A DNA stretch of 64,000 nucleotides, from the NCBI RefSeq assembly GCF_009789575.1, contig NZ_CP046908.1, positions 1,364,001 to 1,428,000 of the forward strand, read 5' to 3'. The number at the start of each line of letters is the position of its first letter. Position 1 is the first letter of the stretch. Shown in pieces: positions 35,926-46,059 of the stretch. A program made the position numbers and the translations under genes. The notes under the pieces are model-generated. The model saw only the letters and a program-made list of their open reading frames with translations. It was not told where the DNA came from and searched no databases. This stretch comes from Stappia indica (GTDB lineage Bacteria > Pseudomonadota > Alphaproteobacteria > Rhizobiales > Stappiaceae).

Positions 35926-37343
35926 GCCCCGCCCCCTGACTTGCGGGCGGCGATCAGCTTCTCGGGAAGGGCCTGCGCCCATTGCGAGATGTTGCCGGCG
36001 CCAAGGCACACCACGTAGTCGCCGGGCTCGGCGATGCGCGCCACGGTCGCCGCCAGCTCTTCCTCGCCGCCGATCGCATGCACGCTGCGGTGGCCGCTGG
36101 CGCGGATGCCGTCGGCAAGGGCCGTATGGGTGATGCCCTCGCGCGGGGCCTCGCCGGCCGCATAGACCGGCGCGCAGACCACGTGGTCGGCATCGTTGAA
36201 GCAGGTGGAGAAATCGTCGAACAGGCTCTCCAGCCGGCTGTAACGGTGCGGCTGCACCACCGCGACCACCTTGCCCGGCGCCACCGCCCGGGCCGCGGCC
36301 AGCACCGCGCGGATCTCCACCGGATGATGGCCGTAATCGTCGAACACCTCGATCCCGTCGGCGCTGCCGGTATGGGTGAAGCGCCGCTTCACGCCGCGGA
36401 ACGCCGCCAGCCCCTTGCGGATCTGGTCGCCGTCGAGGCCGAGCTTCCAGGCGACCGCGATGGCCGCCGTCGCGTTGGAGACGTTGTGCAGGCCCGGCAT
36501 CGGCAGCGTGATGTTCTCGATCACCTGGGTGGTGCCGGCGATGCGGTCGCGGATCTCCACCTTGAAGACCGAATTCGCGCCCTCCGTCGTCAGGTCGAAG
36601 AAGCGCACGTCCGCCTGCCGGTTCTGGCCGTAGGTGATGACCTGGCGATCCTCGATGCGCCCGACCATCGCCTGCACTTCCGGATGATCGAGGCACATCA
36701 CGGCGAAGCCGTAGAACGGCACGTTCTCGACGAACTGCAGGAAGGCGTCGCGCACCCCGTCGAAATCGCCGTAATGGTCGAGATGCTCCGGATCGATATT
36801 GGTGACGACGGCGATGTCGGCCGGCAGCTTGACGAAGGTGCCGTCGGACTCGTCCGCCTCCACCACCATCCAGTCGCCCTGGCCCATGCGCGCATTGGTG
36901 CCGTAGGCGTTGATGATGCCGCCGTTGATCACCGTCGGGTCCAGCCCGCCGGCATCCAGCACCGCCGCGATGATCGAGGTCGTCGTCGTCTTGCCATGGG
37001 TGCCGCCGACGGCGATCGCCTGCTTGAAGCGCATCAGTTCGGCCAGCATCTCGGCGCGCCGCACCACCGGCAGGAAGCGCTCGCGCGCAGCCGCCAGCTC
37101 CGGATTGTCGCGCTTGATCGCCGAAGAAACGACGACGACGCGCGCTTCGCCGAGGTTGCCGGCATCGTGGCCGACCTTCACCTCGATGCCCTTGTCGCGC
37201 AGCCGCTTGACGTTGGCGCTGTCGGAAACGTCGGAGCCCTGCACCGTGTAGCCGAGCGTGTGCAGCACCTCGGCGATGCCGCTCATGCCGATGCCGCCGA
37301 TGCCGATGAAATGAACCGGACCGAGGTCCTGGGGCATCTTCAT
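35922..37343 (-). CDS. murC: UDP-N-acetylmuramate--L-alanine ligase MurC
   Basis: MurC adds L-Ala to UDP-MurNAc, the first peptide step. The 473-residue protein begins [28 protein letters not shown], with the Rossmann-like UDP-binding G-rich loop. The ATP-binding P-loop is [15 protein letters not shown] at about 115-129. The central ligase block is [17 protein letters not shown], and the C-terminal domain has [12 protein letters not shown] and [17 protein letters not shown] lies nine bases upstream of ATG 37343. It overlaps murG by four bases, as usual in this cluster. Length and motif order match the family. Confidence 0.96.
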   Translation of the reverse strand: MKMPQDLGPVHFIGIGGIGMSGIAEVLHTLGYTVQGSDVSDSANVKRLRDKGIEVKVGHDAGNLGEARVVVVSSAIKRDNPELAAARERFLPVVRRAEMLAELMRFKQAIAVGGTHGKTTTTSIIAAVLDAGGLDPTVINGGIINAYGTNARMGQGDWMVVEADESDGTFVKLPADIAVVTNIDPEHLDHYGDFDGVRDAFLQFVENVPFYGFAVMCLDHPEVQAMVGRIEDRQVITYGQNRQADVRFFDLTTEGANSVFKVEIRDRIAGTTQVIENITLPMPGLHNVSNATAAIAVAWKLGLDGDQIRKGLAAFRGVKRRFTHTGSADGIEVFDDYGHHPVEIRAVLAAARAVAPGKVVAVVQPHRYSRLESLFDDFSTCFNDADHVVCAPVYAAGEAPREGITHTALADGIRASGHRSVHAIGGEEELAATVARIAEPGDYVVCLGAGNISQWAQALPEKLIAARKSGGGA

Positions 37344-38485
37344 GATGCGCTTCCTCTTTGATCGAGATGGGCCGCAAGGGCACTGAGCGGCGCTCTGCTT
37401 GCGACGTGTTCGACGAGATCGGCGAGACGGCCGACCGCGTCCGGATGTCCTGCGGCGCGTGCCGCCGTTGCCGCCGCTGCCAGACGCTCGGGCGCGGCCA
37501 TCAGTTCGCCCAGCAGCGACGCCAGCCGCTCTGCATCGAGATCCGCCTGCCGCACCGGCCAGGCCCCGCCGGCCTTCGCCAGCACTTCGGCGTTGCGGCC
37601 CTGGTCGTTGTCCAGCGCATGCGGCAGCGGCACCAGCACCGAAGGGCGGCCGATCACCGCCAGCTCGCTGACGCTCGAGGCGCCGGAGCGGCACAGCACC
37701 AGATGGGCGCGCGCGATCCGCTCCGGCATGTCGGCGAAGAAGCTGGCGAGCTCTGCCCTGACGCCCAGCCGGTCGCAGGCCTCGCGCATGCGCGCCATGT
37801 CCTCCGGCCGGCACTGCTGGACCAGCTCCAGCCGCGCCCGCTCCTCGCCCGTCATGCGCTCCAGCGCGCCGGGCATCGCATCGCTGAAGAAGCGCGCGCC
37901 CTGCGAGCCGCCGAACACCAGCAGGCGGAAGGCGTCGCCCGGACCGGCTGCCTCATAGTCGCGCCCGCTCGCGGCGATCACCGCGTCGCGCACCGGATTG
38001 CCCGTACGCACGGACTTTGCCGCGAACTGGCTGTCGTCGCCGTCGACCAGCGGAAAGCTCGTCGCAACGGCCGTTACCCGGCCGGCCAGCATCCGGTTGG
38101 CCCGGCCCATCACCGCATTGGCCTCGTGCAGCACGCTCGGCACCCGGCCGAGAAAGGCCGCGAACATCGGCGGAAAGGTCGGGTAGCCGCCGAAGCCGAC
38201 CACCGCATCCGGGCGCAGGCGGGCGATGAGCCGGCGCGACTGCAGGAGGCCCTTGCCGAGCTTGACTGCCGTGCGGGCGAGCGCCACCGGCGACTTGCCG
38301 GACAGCGTCGCCGAGGAGATCACATGCACGGCGCGCGCCGGAAAATCCTTGCCGAAGTCGCTGACGCGCGCATCGGTCGCCAGTTCCACCACATGGCCGC
38401 GGCGGCCGAGTTCGGCCGCCAGCGCCTGCGCGGGAAACAGGTGTCCACCGGTGCCGCCGGCCGTGAGCAGGATGGTGCGTGCCAT
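37340..38485 (-). CDS. murG: UDP-GlcNAc-lipid I transferase MurG
   Basis: MurG makes lipid II by adding GlcNAc to lipid I on the inner face of the membrane. The 381-residue GT-B enzyme begins [26 protein letters not shown], with the conserved GTGGH loop. Other landmarks are [36 protein letters not shown] and the C-terminal donor loop [35 protein letters not shown] 38485 is chosen; an in-frame GTG at 38500 overlaps the ftsW stop and would add five residues. The donor-site motif is intact. It is followed by murC. Confidence 0.95.
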   Translation of the reverse strand: MARTILLTAGGTGGHLFPAQALAAELGRRGHVVELATDARVSDFGKDFPARAVHVISSATLSGKSPVALARTAVKLGKGLLQSRRLIARLRPDAVVGFGGYPTFPPMFAAFLGRVPSVLHEANAVMGRANRMLAGRVTAVATSFPLVDGDDSQFAAKSVRTGNPVRDAVIAASGRDYEAAGPGDAFRLLVFGGSQGARFFSDAMPGALERMTGEERARLELVQQCRPEDMARMREACDRLGVRAELASFFADMPERIARAHLVLCRSGASSVSELAVIGRPSVLVPLPHALDNDQGRNAEVLAKAGGAWPVRQADLDAERLASLLGELMAAPERLAAAATAARAAGHPDAVGRLADLVEHVASRAPLSALAAHLDQRGSAS

Positions 38486-38496
38486 GGACCCGCCGC

Positions 38497-39654
38497 TCAC
38501 GACAGATGCGCGGGCGACAGGCGCGAAACCACCACGCTGTCGGAGCGCGAGGCCTGCGGCCGCCGGCGGGTCAGCGCCAGCACGAAGCCCATGGAGATCG
38601 CCATCGCCAGCAGCGACGAGCCGCCATAGGAGATGAACGGCAGCGTCATGCCCTTGGCCGGCATCAGGTTGAGATTCACCGCCATGTTGATCGCCGCCTG
38701 GATGCCGAACAGCACCATCAGGCCGGCCGTCGCCAGGCGCCCGAACGGGTCGCTGTCCTGCGCCGCATGGCGCAGGCCGCGCAGCACCACGAAGGCGAAG
38801 ACCAGCAGCAGGAGCAGGCAGACGATGATGCCGAATTCCTCCGCCGCCACGGCGAAGATGAAGTCCGTATGGCTTTCCGGCAGGATCCGCTTGATCGTGC
38901 CCTCGCCCGGTCCCCGGCCGAACCAGGAGCCCGACACGAAGGCCTCGATGGCGCGGTCGATATTGTAGGTGTCGCCCGCGCCCGGATCGAGGAAGCGGTC
39001 GACGCGGCTCTGCACGTGCGGCAGCATCATGTAGGCGGAGACGAGACCGCCGAAGCCCAGCACGCCGAGCGGCACGATGGCGAGCCACGACAACCCGTTG
39101 AGGAAGATCAGCGCCGCGAAGACCAGCGCGATCAGCATGGTCTGGCCGAAGTCCGGCTGGGCCACCAGCAGCGCCGCCGACATCACGAAGAGCAGCGTCG
39201 ACAGCAGCGTGCCCGGCACTTCCGGCCGCCGCCCGCCCTCCGCCATCAGGAAGGCGGCGAGCACGATCAGCGCCGGCTTGAGGAATTCGGACGGCTGGAT
39301 CGAGAAGCCGGCCATGTTGATCCAGCGCCGCGCGCCCTTGGCCTCCATGCCGACGAACAGCGTCGCCACCATCAGCAACATCGAGATGATGAACAGCGCC
39401 AGCGCCGCCCGTCGCACGTAGCGCGGGCTCAGCGCCGAGATTGCCAGCATCAGGCCGAGCGCGGGCACCAGGAAGAAGGCCTGCCGCTTGATGAAGTGGT
39501 AGCTGTCGATGTTGAGCCGCTCGGCGACCGCCGGGCTCGCCGCGAAGGACAGCACGATGCCGCCGATCATCAGCACGATGAAGCCGGCCACCAGAAAGCG
39601 GTCGACGGTCCACAGCCACTCTGCGAAGGGGCTACGATCGGCACGGCTGACCAT
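38497..39654 (-). CDS. ftsW: cell division SEDS glycosyltransferase FtsW
   Basis: FtsW polymerises glycan strands from lipid II at the septum with its partner FtsI. The 385-residue protein has about ten hydrophobic segments. Family motifs include GIGARRWI-like KGARRWINMAGFSIQPSEFLKPALI, the catalytic-region FVAQPDFGQTMLI and the C-terminal LPFISYGGSSLLAMAISMG. These place it in the FtsW/RodA family, and its position beside murG and murD marks it as FtsW. The start ATG (39654) shares one base with the murD stop codon. No shine-Dalgarno is needed for coupled reading, and none is obvious. Confidence 0.94.
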   Translation of the reverse strand: MVSRADRSPFAEWLWTVDRFLVAGFIVLMIGGIVLSFAASPAVAERLNIDSYHFIKRQAFFLVPALGLMLAISALSPRYVRRAALALFIISMLLMVATLFVGMEAKGARRWINMAGFSIQPSEFLKPALIVLAAFLMAEGGRRPEVPGTLLSTLLFVMSAALLVAQPDFGQTMLIALVFAALIFLNGLSWLAIVPLGVLGFGGLVSAYMMLPHVQSRVDRFLDPGAGDTYNIDRAIEAFVSGSWFGRGPGEGTIKRILPESHTDFIFAVAAEEFGIIVCLLLLLVFAFVVLRGLRHAAQDSDPFGRLATAGLMVLFGIQAAINMAVNLNLMPAKGMTLPFISYGGSSLLAMAISMGFVLALTRRRPQASRSDSVVVSRLSPAHLS

Positions 39655-41054
39655 TACGCGACCTCCTGTCCGCCCTGCTGCGGGACTATCCCGCGCACGG
39701 CCTCGGCAAATGCCCGTCCCCGGGCCTCGAAATTGGGAAACTGGTCGAAGGAGGCGCAGGCCGGCGACAGCAGCACCACCGGCTCCTGCGCCCCGTCGCG
39801 CGCCGCATCGTGCGCCGCCGCGGCAACGGCCGCCTCCAGCGTGCCGGACATCTGCGTCTCGACATGACCGGCCAGCGTTGCGGCAAAGTCGTCCGCCGCC
39901 TCGCCGATCAGATAGGCCTTGGCAATCCGGCCGAACCATGGTCGCAGGCTCTCGATGCCGCCCGCCTTGGCGCGGCCGCCGGCGATCCAGTAGATCCGCG
40001 AATAGCTGGCGAGCGCCCGCTCGGCCGCATCCGCATTGGTCGCCTTGCTGTCGTTGACGAACAGCACCCGCCCGGCGCGGGCCACCATCTCCATGCGATG
40101 GGCAAGGCCGGGAAAGCTCGCGAGGCCCGCGCGGATCTCGTCGGTCGACAGCCCCAGGGCCCGGCATGCGGCGATGGCCGCGCAGGCGTTCTGCGCATTG
40201 TGCGCGCCGCGCAGCGACAGGATCGGCGCAAGATCGACGAACACGCTCTGCGCGCCGCCCTCGTCCAGCCAAAGCACGCTGGCTTCCGCATGGATGCCGT
40301 CCGCGACCGGATGGCGGGCGCTGATGCGCCGCACGGGCGTGCCCGAGCGCTCCGCCCGGTCGGCGACCGCCGCACTCAGGGCGTCGTCGACGCCGACCAC
40401 GGCAAGACGGCTGCCCGCGATCAGCCGTTCCTTGACGCTGGCGTAGTGCTCCAGCGTGCCGTGCCGGTCGAGATGGTCCGGCGTGATGTTGAGCAGGATG
40501 CCGACCGACGGATCGATCGAGGGTGCAAGGTCGATCTGGTAGGACGAGCACTCGATCACGTGGATGCGCGAGAGTGCCGGTTCGGCCAGCTCCAGGATCG
40601 GCACGCCGATATTGCCGCCCATCTGGGCATCGCGCCCGGCGGATGTCAGGACATGGGAGATCAGCGCGGTCGTCGTCGACTTGCCGTTGGTGCCGGTGAT
40701 GGCGACCAGCGGCGCATCGGGCGCGATCCGCCGGCGCTCGCGCAGGAACAGCTCCACATCGCCGATCACTTCGACGCCGTGTTCGCGGGCCAGCTCCGCG
40801 CTCCAGTGCGGCTGCGGATGGGTCAGGGGCACGCCCGGCGCCAGCACCAGGGCGGCGAACTGCGACCAGTCCTCCTGGCGCAGGTCCGCAACGATAAGGC
40901 CCGCCTTGCGCGCGGCCTCGCGCCCCGCCTTGCCGTCGTCGAAGCACACGGGCACGGCGCCGCCGGCGGCAAGCGCCCGCGCCGTCGCCAGCCCCGATCC
41001 GCCAAGACCGAAGACCGCAACGCGTTTGCCCTTGAATCCGCTGACCGCGATCAT
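39654..41054 (-). CDS. murD: UDP-N-acetylmuramoylalanine--D-glutamate ligase MurD
   Basis: MurD adds D-Glu to UDP-MurNAc-L-Ala. The 466-residue protein has an N-terminal Rossmann UDP-binding domain ([20 protein letters not shown]), an ATP P-loop [20 protein letters not shown] at about 112-131, the ligase landmarks [20 protein letters not shown] and [30 protein letters not shown], and the C-terminal domain. The catalytic Lys carbamylation region is present in [14 protein letters not shown]. Length matches the family (E. coli 438 plus a short extension). It follows mraY by four bases and overlaps ftsW by one. Confidence 0.95.
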   Translation of the reverse strand: MIAVSGFKGKRVAVFGLGGSGLATARALAAGGAVPVCFDDGKAGREAARKAGLIVADLRQEDWSQFAALVLAPGVPLTHPQPHWSAELAREHGVEVIGDVELFLRERRRIAPDAPLVAITGTNGKSTTTALISHVLTSAGRDAQMGGNIGVPILELAEPALSRIHVIECSSYQIDLAPSIDPSVGILLNITPDHLDRHGTLEHYASVKERLIAGSRLAVVGVDDALSAAVADRAERSGTPVRRISARHPVADGIHAEASVLWLDEGGAQSVFVDLAPILSLRGAHNAQNACAAIAACRALGLSTDEIRAGLASFPGLAHRMEMVARAGRVLFVNDSKATNADAAERALASYSRIYWIAGGRAKAGGIESLRPWFGRIAKAYLIGEAADDFAATLAGHVETQMSGTLEAAVAAAAHDAARDGAQEPVVLLSPACASFDQFPNFEARGRAFAEAVRGIVPQQGGQEVA

Positions 41055-41058
41055 GCCC

Positions 41059-42144
41059 TCACCTCAGCTTCAGCGTGGCGAGACCGACCAGGGCGAGAAC
41101 CACGGCGATGATCCAGAAGCGGATCACCACCTGGCTTTCGGTCCAGCCCAGATGCTCGAAGTGATGGTGGATCGGCGCCATCTTGAAGACGCGCTTGCCG
41201 GTGAGCTTGAACGAGGCGACCTGCACGATCACCGAGACGGCCTCCAGCACGAACAACCCGCCGATGATCGCCAGCACGATCTCGTGCTTGGTCGCCACCG
41301 CGATGGAGCCGATCATGCCGCCGAGCGCCAGCGAGCCGGTATCGCCCATGAAGATCGCCGCCGGCGGGGCGTTGAACCACAGGAAGCCGAGGCCCGCGCC
41401 GATCACCGCGCCGCACAGCACGGCCAGTTCGCCCGTACCCGGCACATGGTGGATCTGCAGGTAGTCGGCGAAGACCGCGTTGCCCGACAGATAGGCGATC
41501 AGGCCGAAGGAGGCCGAGGCGATCATCACCGGCACGATGGCGAGGCCGTCGAGGCCGTCGGTCAGGTTGACCGCATTGCCCGCCCCCACCACCACGAAGG
41601 CGGCGAAGGGAATGAAGAAGATGCCGAGGTTGAATGCCAGGTCCTTGAAGAACGGAAAGCCGATGGAGGTGCCGTGCGCGCCGACTTCCAGCAGCGTCAC
41701 GCACCAGGCGGCAAACCCGGCGATCAGGAATTCCAGGCCCAGCCGGCTGCGGCCGCTGAACCCCTTGTGCGAGGCCTTGGTGACCTTGAGATAGTCGTCG
41801 TAGAAGCCGATGGCGCCGAAGCCCACCGTCACGCCGAGCACGATCCAGGTGTAGGGATTGGCAAGGTTCGCCCAGAGCAGCGTCGCGACGATCATGCCCG
41901 ACAGGATCATCAGGCCGCCCATCGTCGGCGTGCCCTTCTTGGTCAGCAGGTGGCTCTGCGGGCCGTCCGCGCGGATCGGCTGGCCGCGGCCCTGCCGCAG
42001 GCGCAGCGAGGAGATGATCATCGGGCCGAACAGGAAGATGAACAGCAGCGCGGTCATGATGGCGCCGCCGGTCCGGAACGTGATGTAGCGGAACACGTTC
42101 AGTGCCGAGAACTGGTCGGCAAACTCGACGAGGAAATAAAGCAT
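41059..42144 (-). CDS. mraY: phospho-N-acetylmuramoyl-pentapeptide transferase MraY
   Basis: MraY transfers phospho-MurNAc-pentapeptide onto undecaprenyl phosphate to give lipid I. The 361-residue polytopic membrane protein starts [24 protein letters not shown], and has the family blocks [35 protein letters not shown], and [14 protein letters not shown]. The catalytic Asp-containing segment [15 protein letters not shown] and the C-terminal [24 protein letters not shown] are intact. AGGAACG lies 6 bases before the ATG at 42144. The frame is open well upstream, but the extra residues are a shadow of the murE-F tail. It follows the fused murEF by eight bases. Confidence 0.96.
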   Translation of the reverse strand: MLYFLVEFADQFSALNVFRYITFRTGGAIMTALLFIFLFGPMIISSLRLRQGRGQPIRADGPQSHLLTKKGTPTMGGLMILSGMIVATLLWANLANPYTWIVLGVTVGFGAIGFYDDYLKVTKASHKGFSGRSRLGLEFLIAGFAAWCVTLLEVGAHGTSIGFPFFKDLAFNLGIFFIPFAAFVVVGAGNAVNLTDGLDGLAIVPVMIASASFGLIAYLSGNAVFADYLQIHHVPGTGELAVLCGAVIGAGLGFLWFNAPPAAIFMGDTGSLALGGMIGSIAVATKHEIVLAIIGGLFVLEAVSVIVQVASFKLTGKRVFKMAPIHHHFEHLGWTESQVVIRFWIIAVVLALVGLATLKLR

Positions 42145-42152
42145 CGGCGTTC

Positions 42153-45100
42153 CTATTCGGCCCCGTCGTCGTCGACGGGGAAATCGCGTTTGAGGGCCTC
42201 GACCAGCGGCCCCATGCGGGTGCCGAGCGAGCCCTTGATCATGATGACATCGCCCGGGCGAATATCCTCGACGAGCAGCGGCTTCAGGCCCGCCGCCTCT
42301 TCGGAATAGGCGCCGCGCTGGTGCTTCGGCAGCAGCTCCCACAGCGCATGCATGCGCGGACCCACGCAGTAGACGAGATCCGCACCGGATTCGGCAACAG
42401 GCCGGTTGAGCGCCTCATGCAGCTGCAACTCGGCCTCGCCCAGCTCCAGCATGTCGCCGATCACCGCGATGCGGCGGCCGTTCCGCTCGATGGGGGTTTC
42501 CTTCAGGAGGTTCAGCGCCGCGCGCATCGAGGCGGGATTGGCGTTGTAGCTCTCGTCGATCAGCGTCGCGCGGCCGTTCGGCAGCTTCAGCGCCGCCTGC
42601 TCGCCGCGTCCCTTCGGCGCGCGGAAAGCGGCCAGCGCCATGCCGGCCCGGGCGAGATCGCCGCCGAGTTCCGCCACCGCCCCCAGCACGGCAAGGCTGT
42701 TGGTGACCAGGTGCACGCCCGGCGCGCCGACCTTGTAGGTGATCTGCTGGTCGAAGACGTGACCGGAGATCGAGCTGCAGCCCGTCTGCGCCGCAACGCG
42801 CTCGGCCTGCACGTCCGCCGGGCCCTGCCGCCCGAACGTGGCGATGCGGCGCACGCCGGCGGCCTTTGCCAGATAGGTCAGAAGGTCGAACTGGTTGTTG
42901 TCGCGGTTGAGCAGCGCCAGTCCGCCCGGCTCCAGCCCGAGGAAGATCTCGCCCTTGGCCTGGGCGATACGCTCGACCGAGCCGAAGAACTCCAGATGCA
43001 CCGCCTCCACCGTGGTGATCGCCGCCACATGCGGGCGGACCATCTGCACCAGCGGCGTGATCTCGCCGGGATGGTTCATGCCGATCTCGAAGACACCGTA
43101 TTCGGTGTCCGCCGGCATGCGCGCCAGGGTCAGCGGCACACCCCAGTGGTTGTTGAAGGAGGCGACCGGCGCATGGGTGCGCCCGGACGGCGACAGCGCC
43201 AGCTTCAGCATGTCCTTGGTGCTGGTCTTGCCGACCGAGCCGGTCACCGCGACGATGCGGGCACGGCTGCGGGCGCGCGAGGCCCGGCCGAGATCGCGCA
43301 GCGCCTCCAGCGGGTCCTCCACCACCAGATAGCGCCCCTGCGGCGGCAGCGCGCCGACCCGCTCGCGGGCGACGATGGCGAGCGCGGCCCCGGCCTCGCA
43401 GGCCTTGGCCGCGAAGTCGTGCCCGTCGAACCGCTCTCCGGCGATGGCGACGAAGGCCTCTCCCGCGGCAATGCTGCGGCTGTCGATGGAAACGCCGGTG
43501 ACATGGGGTATGTCGGAACCGCGCAGCTCGCCGCCCGTCGCCTCGACCATCTCGTCCAGATACCACAGGGGCCGGTCGGGCTCGGCCGCGATCGGCTCGC
43601 CGACGACCGGCGCCGGCTTCACGACCTGGGCAGCGGGCGCCGTGAACGACGGGACCGCCGGCGCGACGAAGGCCGGATGCACGCTGGCCGCAACAGGCCT
43701 GGGCGCGACCTCGGGCTCCGGCGCGATGTCCGCCTCGAGCTCGGGCTCGTCCGCAGCAGCGAAGATCTCGTCCTCGGTCGCGGGCTCGTCTAGCGGTTCG
43801 GCGCCCGGCTCGTCCTGGGCGATCTCGTCGACCGGAGCCTCGTCCGCCGAAAGATCCTCTTCGGCCTCGTCGGCACCCTCGAGGAGTTCGTCGGCGTCAA
43901 GCTCGAGAACGAACTCCGTCTCGGAAGCCGGCTCATCGGTCTCGCTCTCCGCGTCGAAGGGCTCAGCGCCGTTCTCCTGCTCGCCCTCGCCCTCTTCCGC
44001 ATCGGCCGGCAAGAGCTCGTCCGCCAGAAGATCTTCCTCGGTCAGCCGGATTTCCGGAAAGCCTCTGCTCTCCGACCCGTCCTCGGCCAGCAGATCGTCC
44101 TCGTCCGCAGGCGCATCTTCAGCCTGCGGCATCTCGGCCATCAGCTCGTCTTCGGCGGGCTCCTCTTCGCTCGGGCCCTCTTCGAGCACCTCGTCCTCAT
44201 CGACCAGATCCTCTTCGGCGAGGTCTTCGGCCAGCAGCTCGTCTTCCGCAGCCTCCTCGGAAAGCGCGAAGTCCTGCGCCTCGTCGGCGTCCCGGTCGTC
44301 CTCTTCCTCGAACAGTTCGTCGAGCAGATCGTCCTCGGACAGTTCCAGGTGGAGCCCGTCCTCCTCGCCCGTCTGCTCAGCTGTCTCTCCGGCGATCTCC
44401 TCGCTCAGGTCAAAGCTCTCGGCGAGCGCCTGCTCCAGCGCATCGTCGAGATCGCGCGCGCCGTCGAGCCCCAGGTTGATGCCGCCGTCCTCGGCCGCGT
44501 CGAACAGCGCGCTTTCGGCCAGGGCCGCAATCGCCTCGCGGGCGACCTCGTGGTCGGAGAAGGGCAGCACCTCGTCGCCGACGATCTGCCCCGGCTCGTG
44601 CCCCTTGCCGGCGATGCACAGCACGTCGCCCGGCTGCAGCATGCCGATGGCCGCCTCGATGGCATCGCGCCGGTCGCCGATCTCCAGCGCCTCCGGCGCC
44701 CCGTCCATCACCTCGGCGCGGATCGCGGCAGGGTCTTCGCTGCGCGGATTGTCGTCGGTGACGATGACGATGTCGGCCTGCCGGGCCGCCGCCTGGCCCA
44801 TCAAGGGCCGCTTGCCCGGATCGCGGTCGCCGCCCGCGCCGAACACCACAATCAGCCGCCCCTTGGTGAAGGGGCGCAGCGCCGCCAGCGCCGTGTCCAG
44901 CGCGTCGGGCTTGTGGGCATAGTCGACGAAGACCAGCGCCCCGTCGTCGGTCTCGCCGATCAGTTCCAGCCGGCCCGGCGCGCCCTGCAGATCTTCCAGC
45001 GCCGACAGCGCCACGCTGGTCGGCACGCCGCAGCAGATCGCAAGGCCCGCCGCGACCAGCGCGTTCGACACCTGGAACCGCCCGGCCAGCGGCAGGCGCA

Positions 45101-45977
45101 CCTCGAAGAAGCCCTCGATCGTCTCGATCGACAGGACCTGCGCGAACCCGTCGTGGCGGATGTCGAGCAGCTTCAGGTCGTCGCCACCCTCGCCGACGGT
45201 GAAGACGCTGCGGCCGAGCTCATGCGCCAGTGCCAGGACGCGCCCGGCATAGGGCGCCGACGGCTCCAGCACCACCGGCTGGTCGCCCTCCAGCAGCGTA
45301 TCGAACAGCCGCATCTTGGCCGCGAGATAGTCCTCGACATCGGCATGGTAGTCGAGGTGATCGCGCCCCAGATTGGTGAAGGCCGCAGCCGTCAGGCGCA
45401 GCCCGTCGAGCCGGCGCTGGTCGAGCCCGTGGCTGGAGGCCTCGAGCGCTGCATGGGTGATGCCGTCGTCGGCGAGCCGCGCCAGCGTCTGGTGCAGCGA
45501 CACCGGGTCCGGCGTCGTCAGGCTGCCATACTGGGCGCCGCGGCTGGTCACCGTGCCGATGGTGCCGAGGCTCGCCGCCTCGAAGCCCGCATGGGCGAAG
45601 ATCTGGCGGACGAAGACGGCGACGGAGGTCTTGCCGCTGGTGCCGGTCACCGCAACCAGCGTCTCGGGCTGGCGCTCGTAGAAGCGGGCGGCCATCAGCG
45701 CCAGCGTGCGGCGCGGATCGTCGCTGACGATGACGGGGCAGCAGCCCTCATCGGGGCCGAGCGCCGCAAGCGGCGTGTCGCTGCCCACCAGCAGGGCGCC
45801 GGCGCCGGCATCGCGTGCGGCCGTGATGAAACGGGTGCCGTCCGCCTTCGCGCCTTTCAGCGCGGCGAACACAAATCCCCTGGAAACCGTTCGGCTGTCT
45901 GCGGACAATCCGGCGATTTCGGTTTCGAACTCGGGCGCGGCGAGCACCTGTTCGCCGGTGAGGTCCTTCAGCAGCAT
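42153..45977 (-). CDS. murEF: fused MurE-MurF ligase with long acidic linker
   Basis: One uninterrupted 1274-codon frame carries two ligases. Residues 1-490 are MurE (adds meso-diaminopimelate): P-loop [13 protein letters not shown] at 110-122, [16 protein letters not shown] and the Dap-binding DDNPRSE near 408. Residues 803-1274 are MurF (adds D-Ala-D-Ala): [19 protein letters not shown]-loop [13 protein letters not shown] at 912-924, [15 protein letters not shown] and [16 protein letters not shown]. Between them, about 310 residues (DNA 43572-44507) form an Asp/Glu-rich, repetitive linker that ends in a Pro/Ala hinge. I see no stop codon, and no Met or good ribosome site near the MurF start, so it is a true fusion in this sequence. 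The murE start at 45977 has no clear ribosome site. Confidence 0.93.
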   Translation of the reverse strand: MLLKDLTGEQVLAAPEFETEIAGLSADSRTVSRGFVFAALKGAKADGTRFITAARDAGAGALLVGSDTPLAALGPDEGCCPVIVSDDPRRTLALMAARFYERQPETLVAVTGTSGKTSVAVFVRQIFAHAGFEAASLGTIGTVTSRGAQYGSLTTPDPVSLHQTLARLADDGITHAALEASSHGLDQRRLDGLRLTAAAFTNLGRDHLDYHADVEDYLAAKMRLFDTLLEGDQPVVLEPSAPYAGRVLALAHELGRSVFTVGEGGDDLKLLDIRHDGFAQVLSIETIEGFFEVRLPLAGRFQVSNALVAAGLAICCGVPTSVALSALEDLQGAPGRLELIGETDDGALVFVDYAHKPDALDTALAALRPFTKGRLIVVFGAGGDRDPGKRPLMGQAAARQADIVIVTDDNPRSEDPAAIRAEVMDGAPEALEIGDRRDAIEAAIGMLQPGDVLCIAGKGHEPGQIVGDEVLPFSDHEVAREAIAALAESALFDAAEDGGINLGLDGARDLDDALEQALAESFDLSEEIAGETAEQTGEEDGLHLELSEDDLLDELFEEEDDRDADEAQDFALSEEAAEDELLAEDLAEEDLVDEDEVLEEGPSEEEPAEDELMAEMPQAEDAPADEDDLLAEDGSESRGFPEIRLTEEDLLADELLPADAEEGEGEQENGAEPFDAESETDEPASETEFVLELDADELLEGADEAEEDLSADEAPVDEIAQDEPGAEPLDEPATEDEIFAAADEPELEADIAPEPEVAPRPVAASVHPAFVAPAVPSFTAPAAQVVKPAPVVGEPIAAEPDRPLWYLDEMVEATGGELRGSDIPHVTGVSIDSRSIAAGEAFVAIAGERFDGHDFAAKACEAGAALAIVARERVGALPPQGRYLVVEDPLEALRDLGRASRARSRARIVAVTGSVGKTSTKDMLKLALSPSGRTHAPVASFNNHWGVPLTLARMPADTEYGVFEIGMNHPGEITPLVQMVRPHVAAITTVEAVHLEFFGSVERIAQAKGEIFLGLEPGGLALLNRDNNQFDLLTYLAKAAGVRRIATFGRQGPADVQAERVAAQTGCSSISGHVFDQQITYKVGAPGVHLVTNSLAVLGAVAELGGDLARAGMALAAFRAPKGRGEQAALKLPNGRATLIDESYNANPASMRAALNLLKETPIERNGRRIAVIGDMLELGEAELQLHEALNRPVAESGADLVYCVGPRMHALWELLPKHQRGAYSEEAAGLKPLLVEDIRPGDVIMIKGSLGTRMGPLVEALKRDFPVDDDGAE

Positions 45978-46059
45978 GTCCTGCGCCAATATCCGTTGTG
46001 CGTCGTCGTCAGGACCGTAAGGGGAGCTTTGGTGCGACCCCGCCCCCTTGGCGATCCGG

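Noticed and set aside
42415-43566. 383-codon minus-strand frame inside murEF that could be taken for a separate murF
   Set aside because: It is in a different frame from MurF and lacks MurF motifs. The MurF motifs are in the long frame.
43572-44507. Frameshift or missing stop between murE and murF
   Set aside because: The linker is in one frame, has strongly biased acidic composition with repeated motifs, and has no stop. A frameshift would not give such a regular acidic sequence. The idea remains testable by resequencing.
43375-44922. 515-codon Ser-rich plus-strand frame opposite the murEF linker
   Set aside because: Serine-rich shadow of the Glu/Asp-rich coding strand; no start context and no homology.
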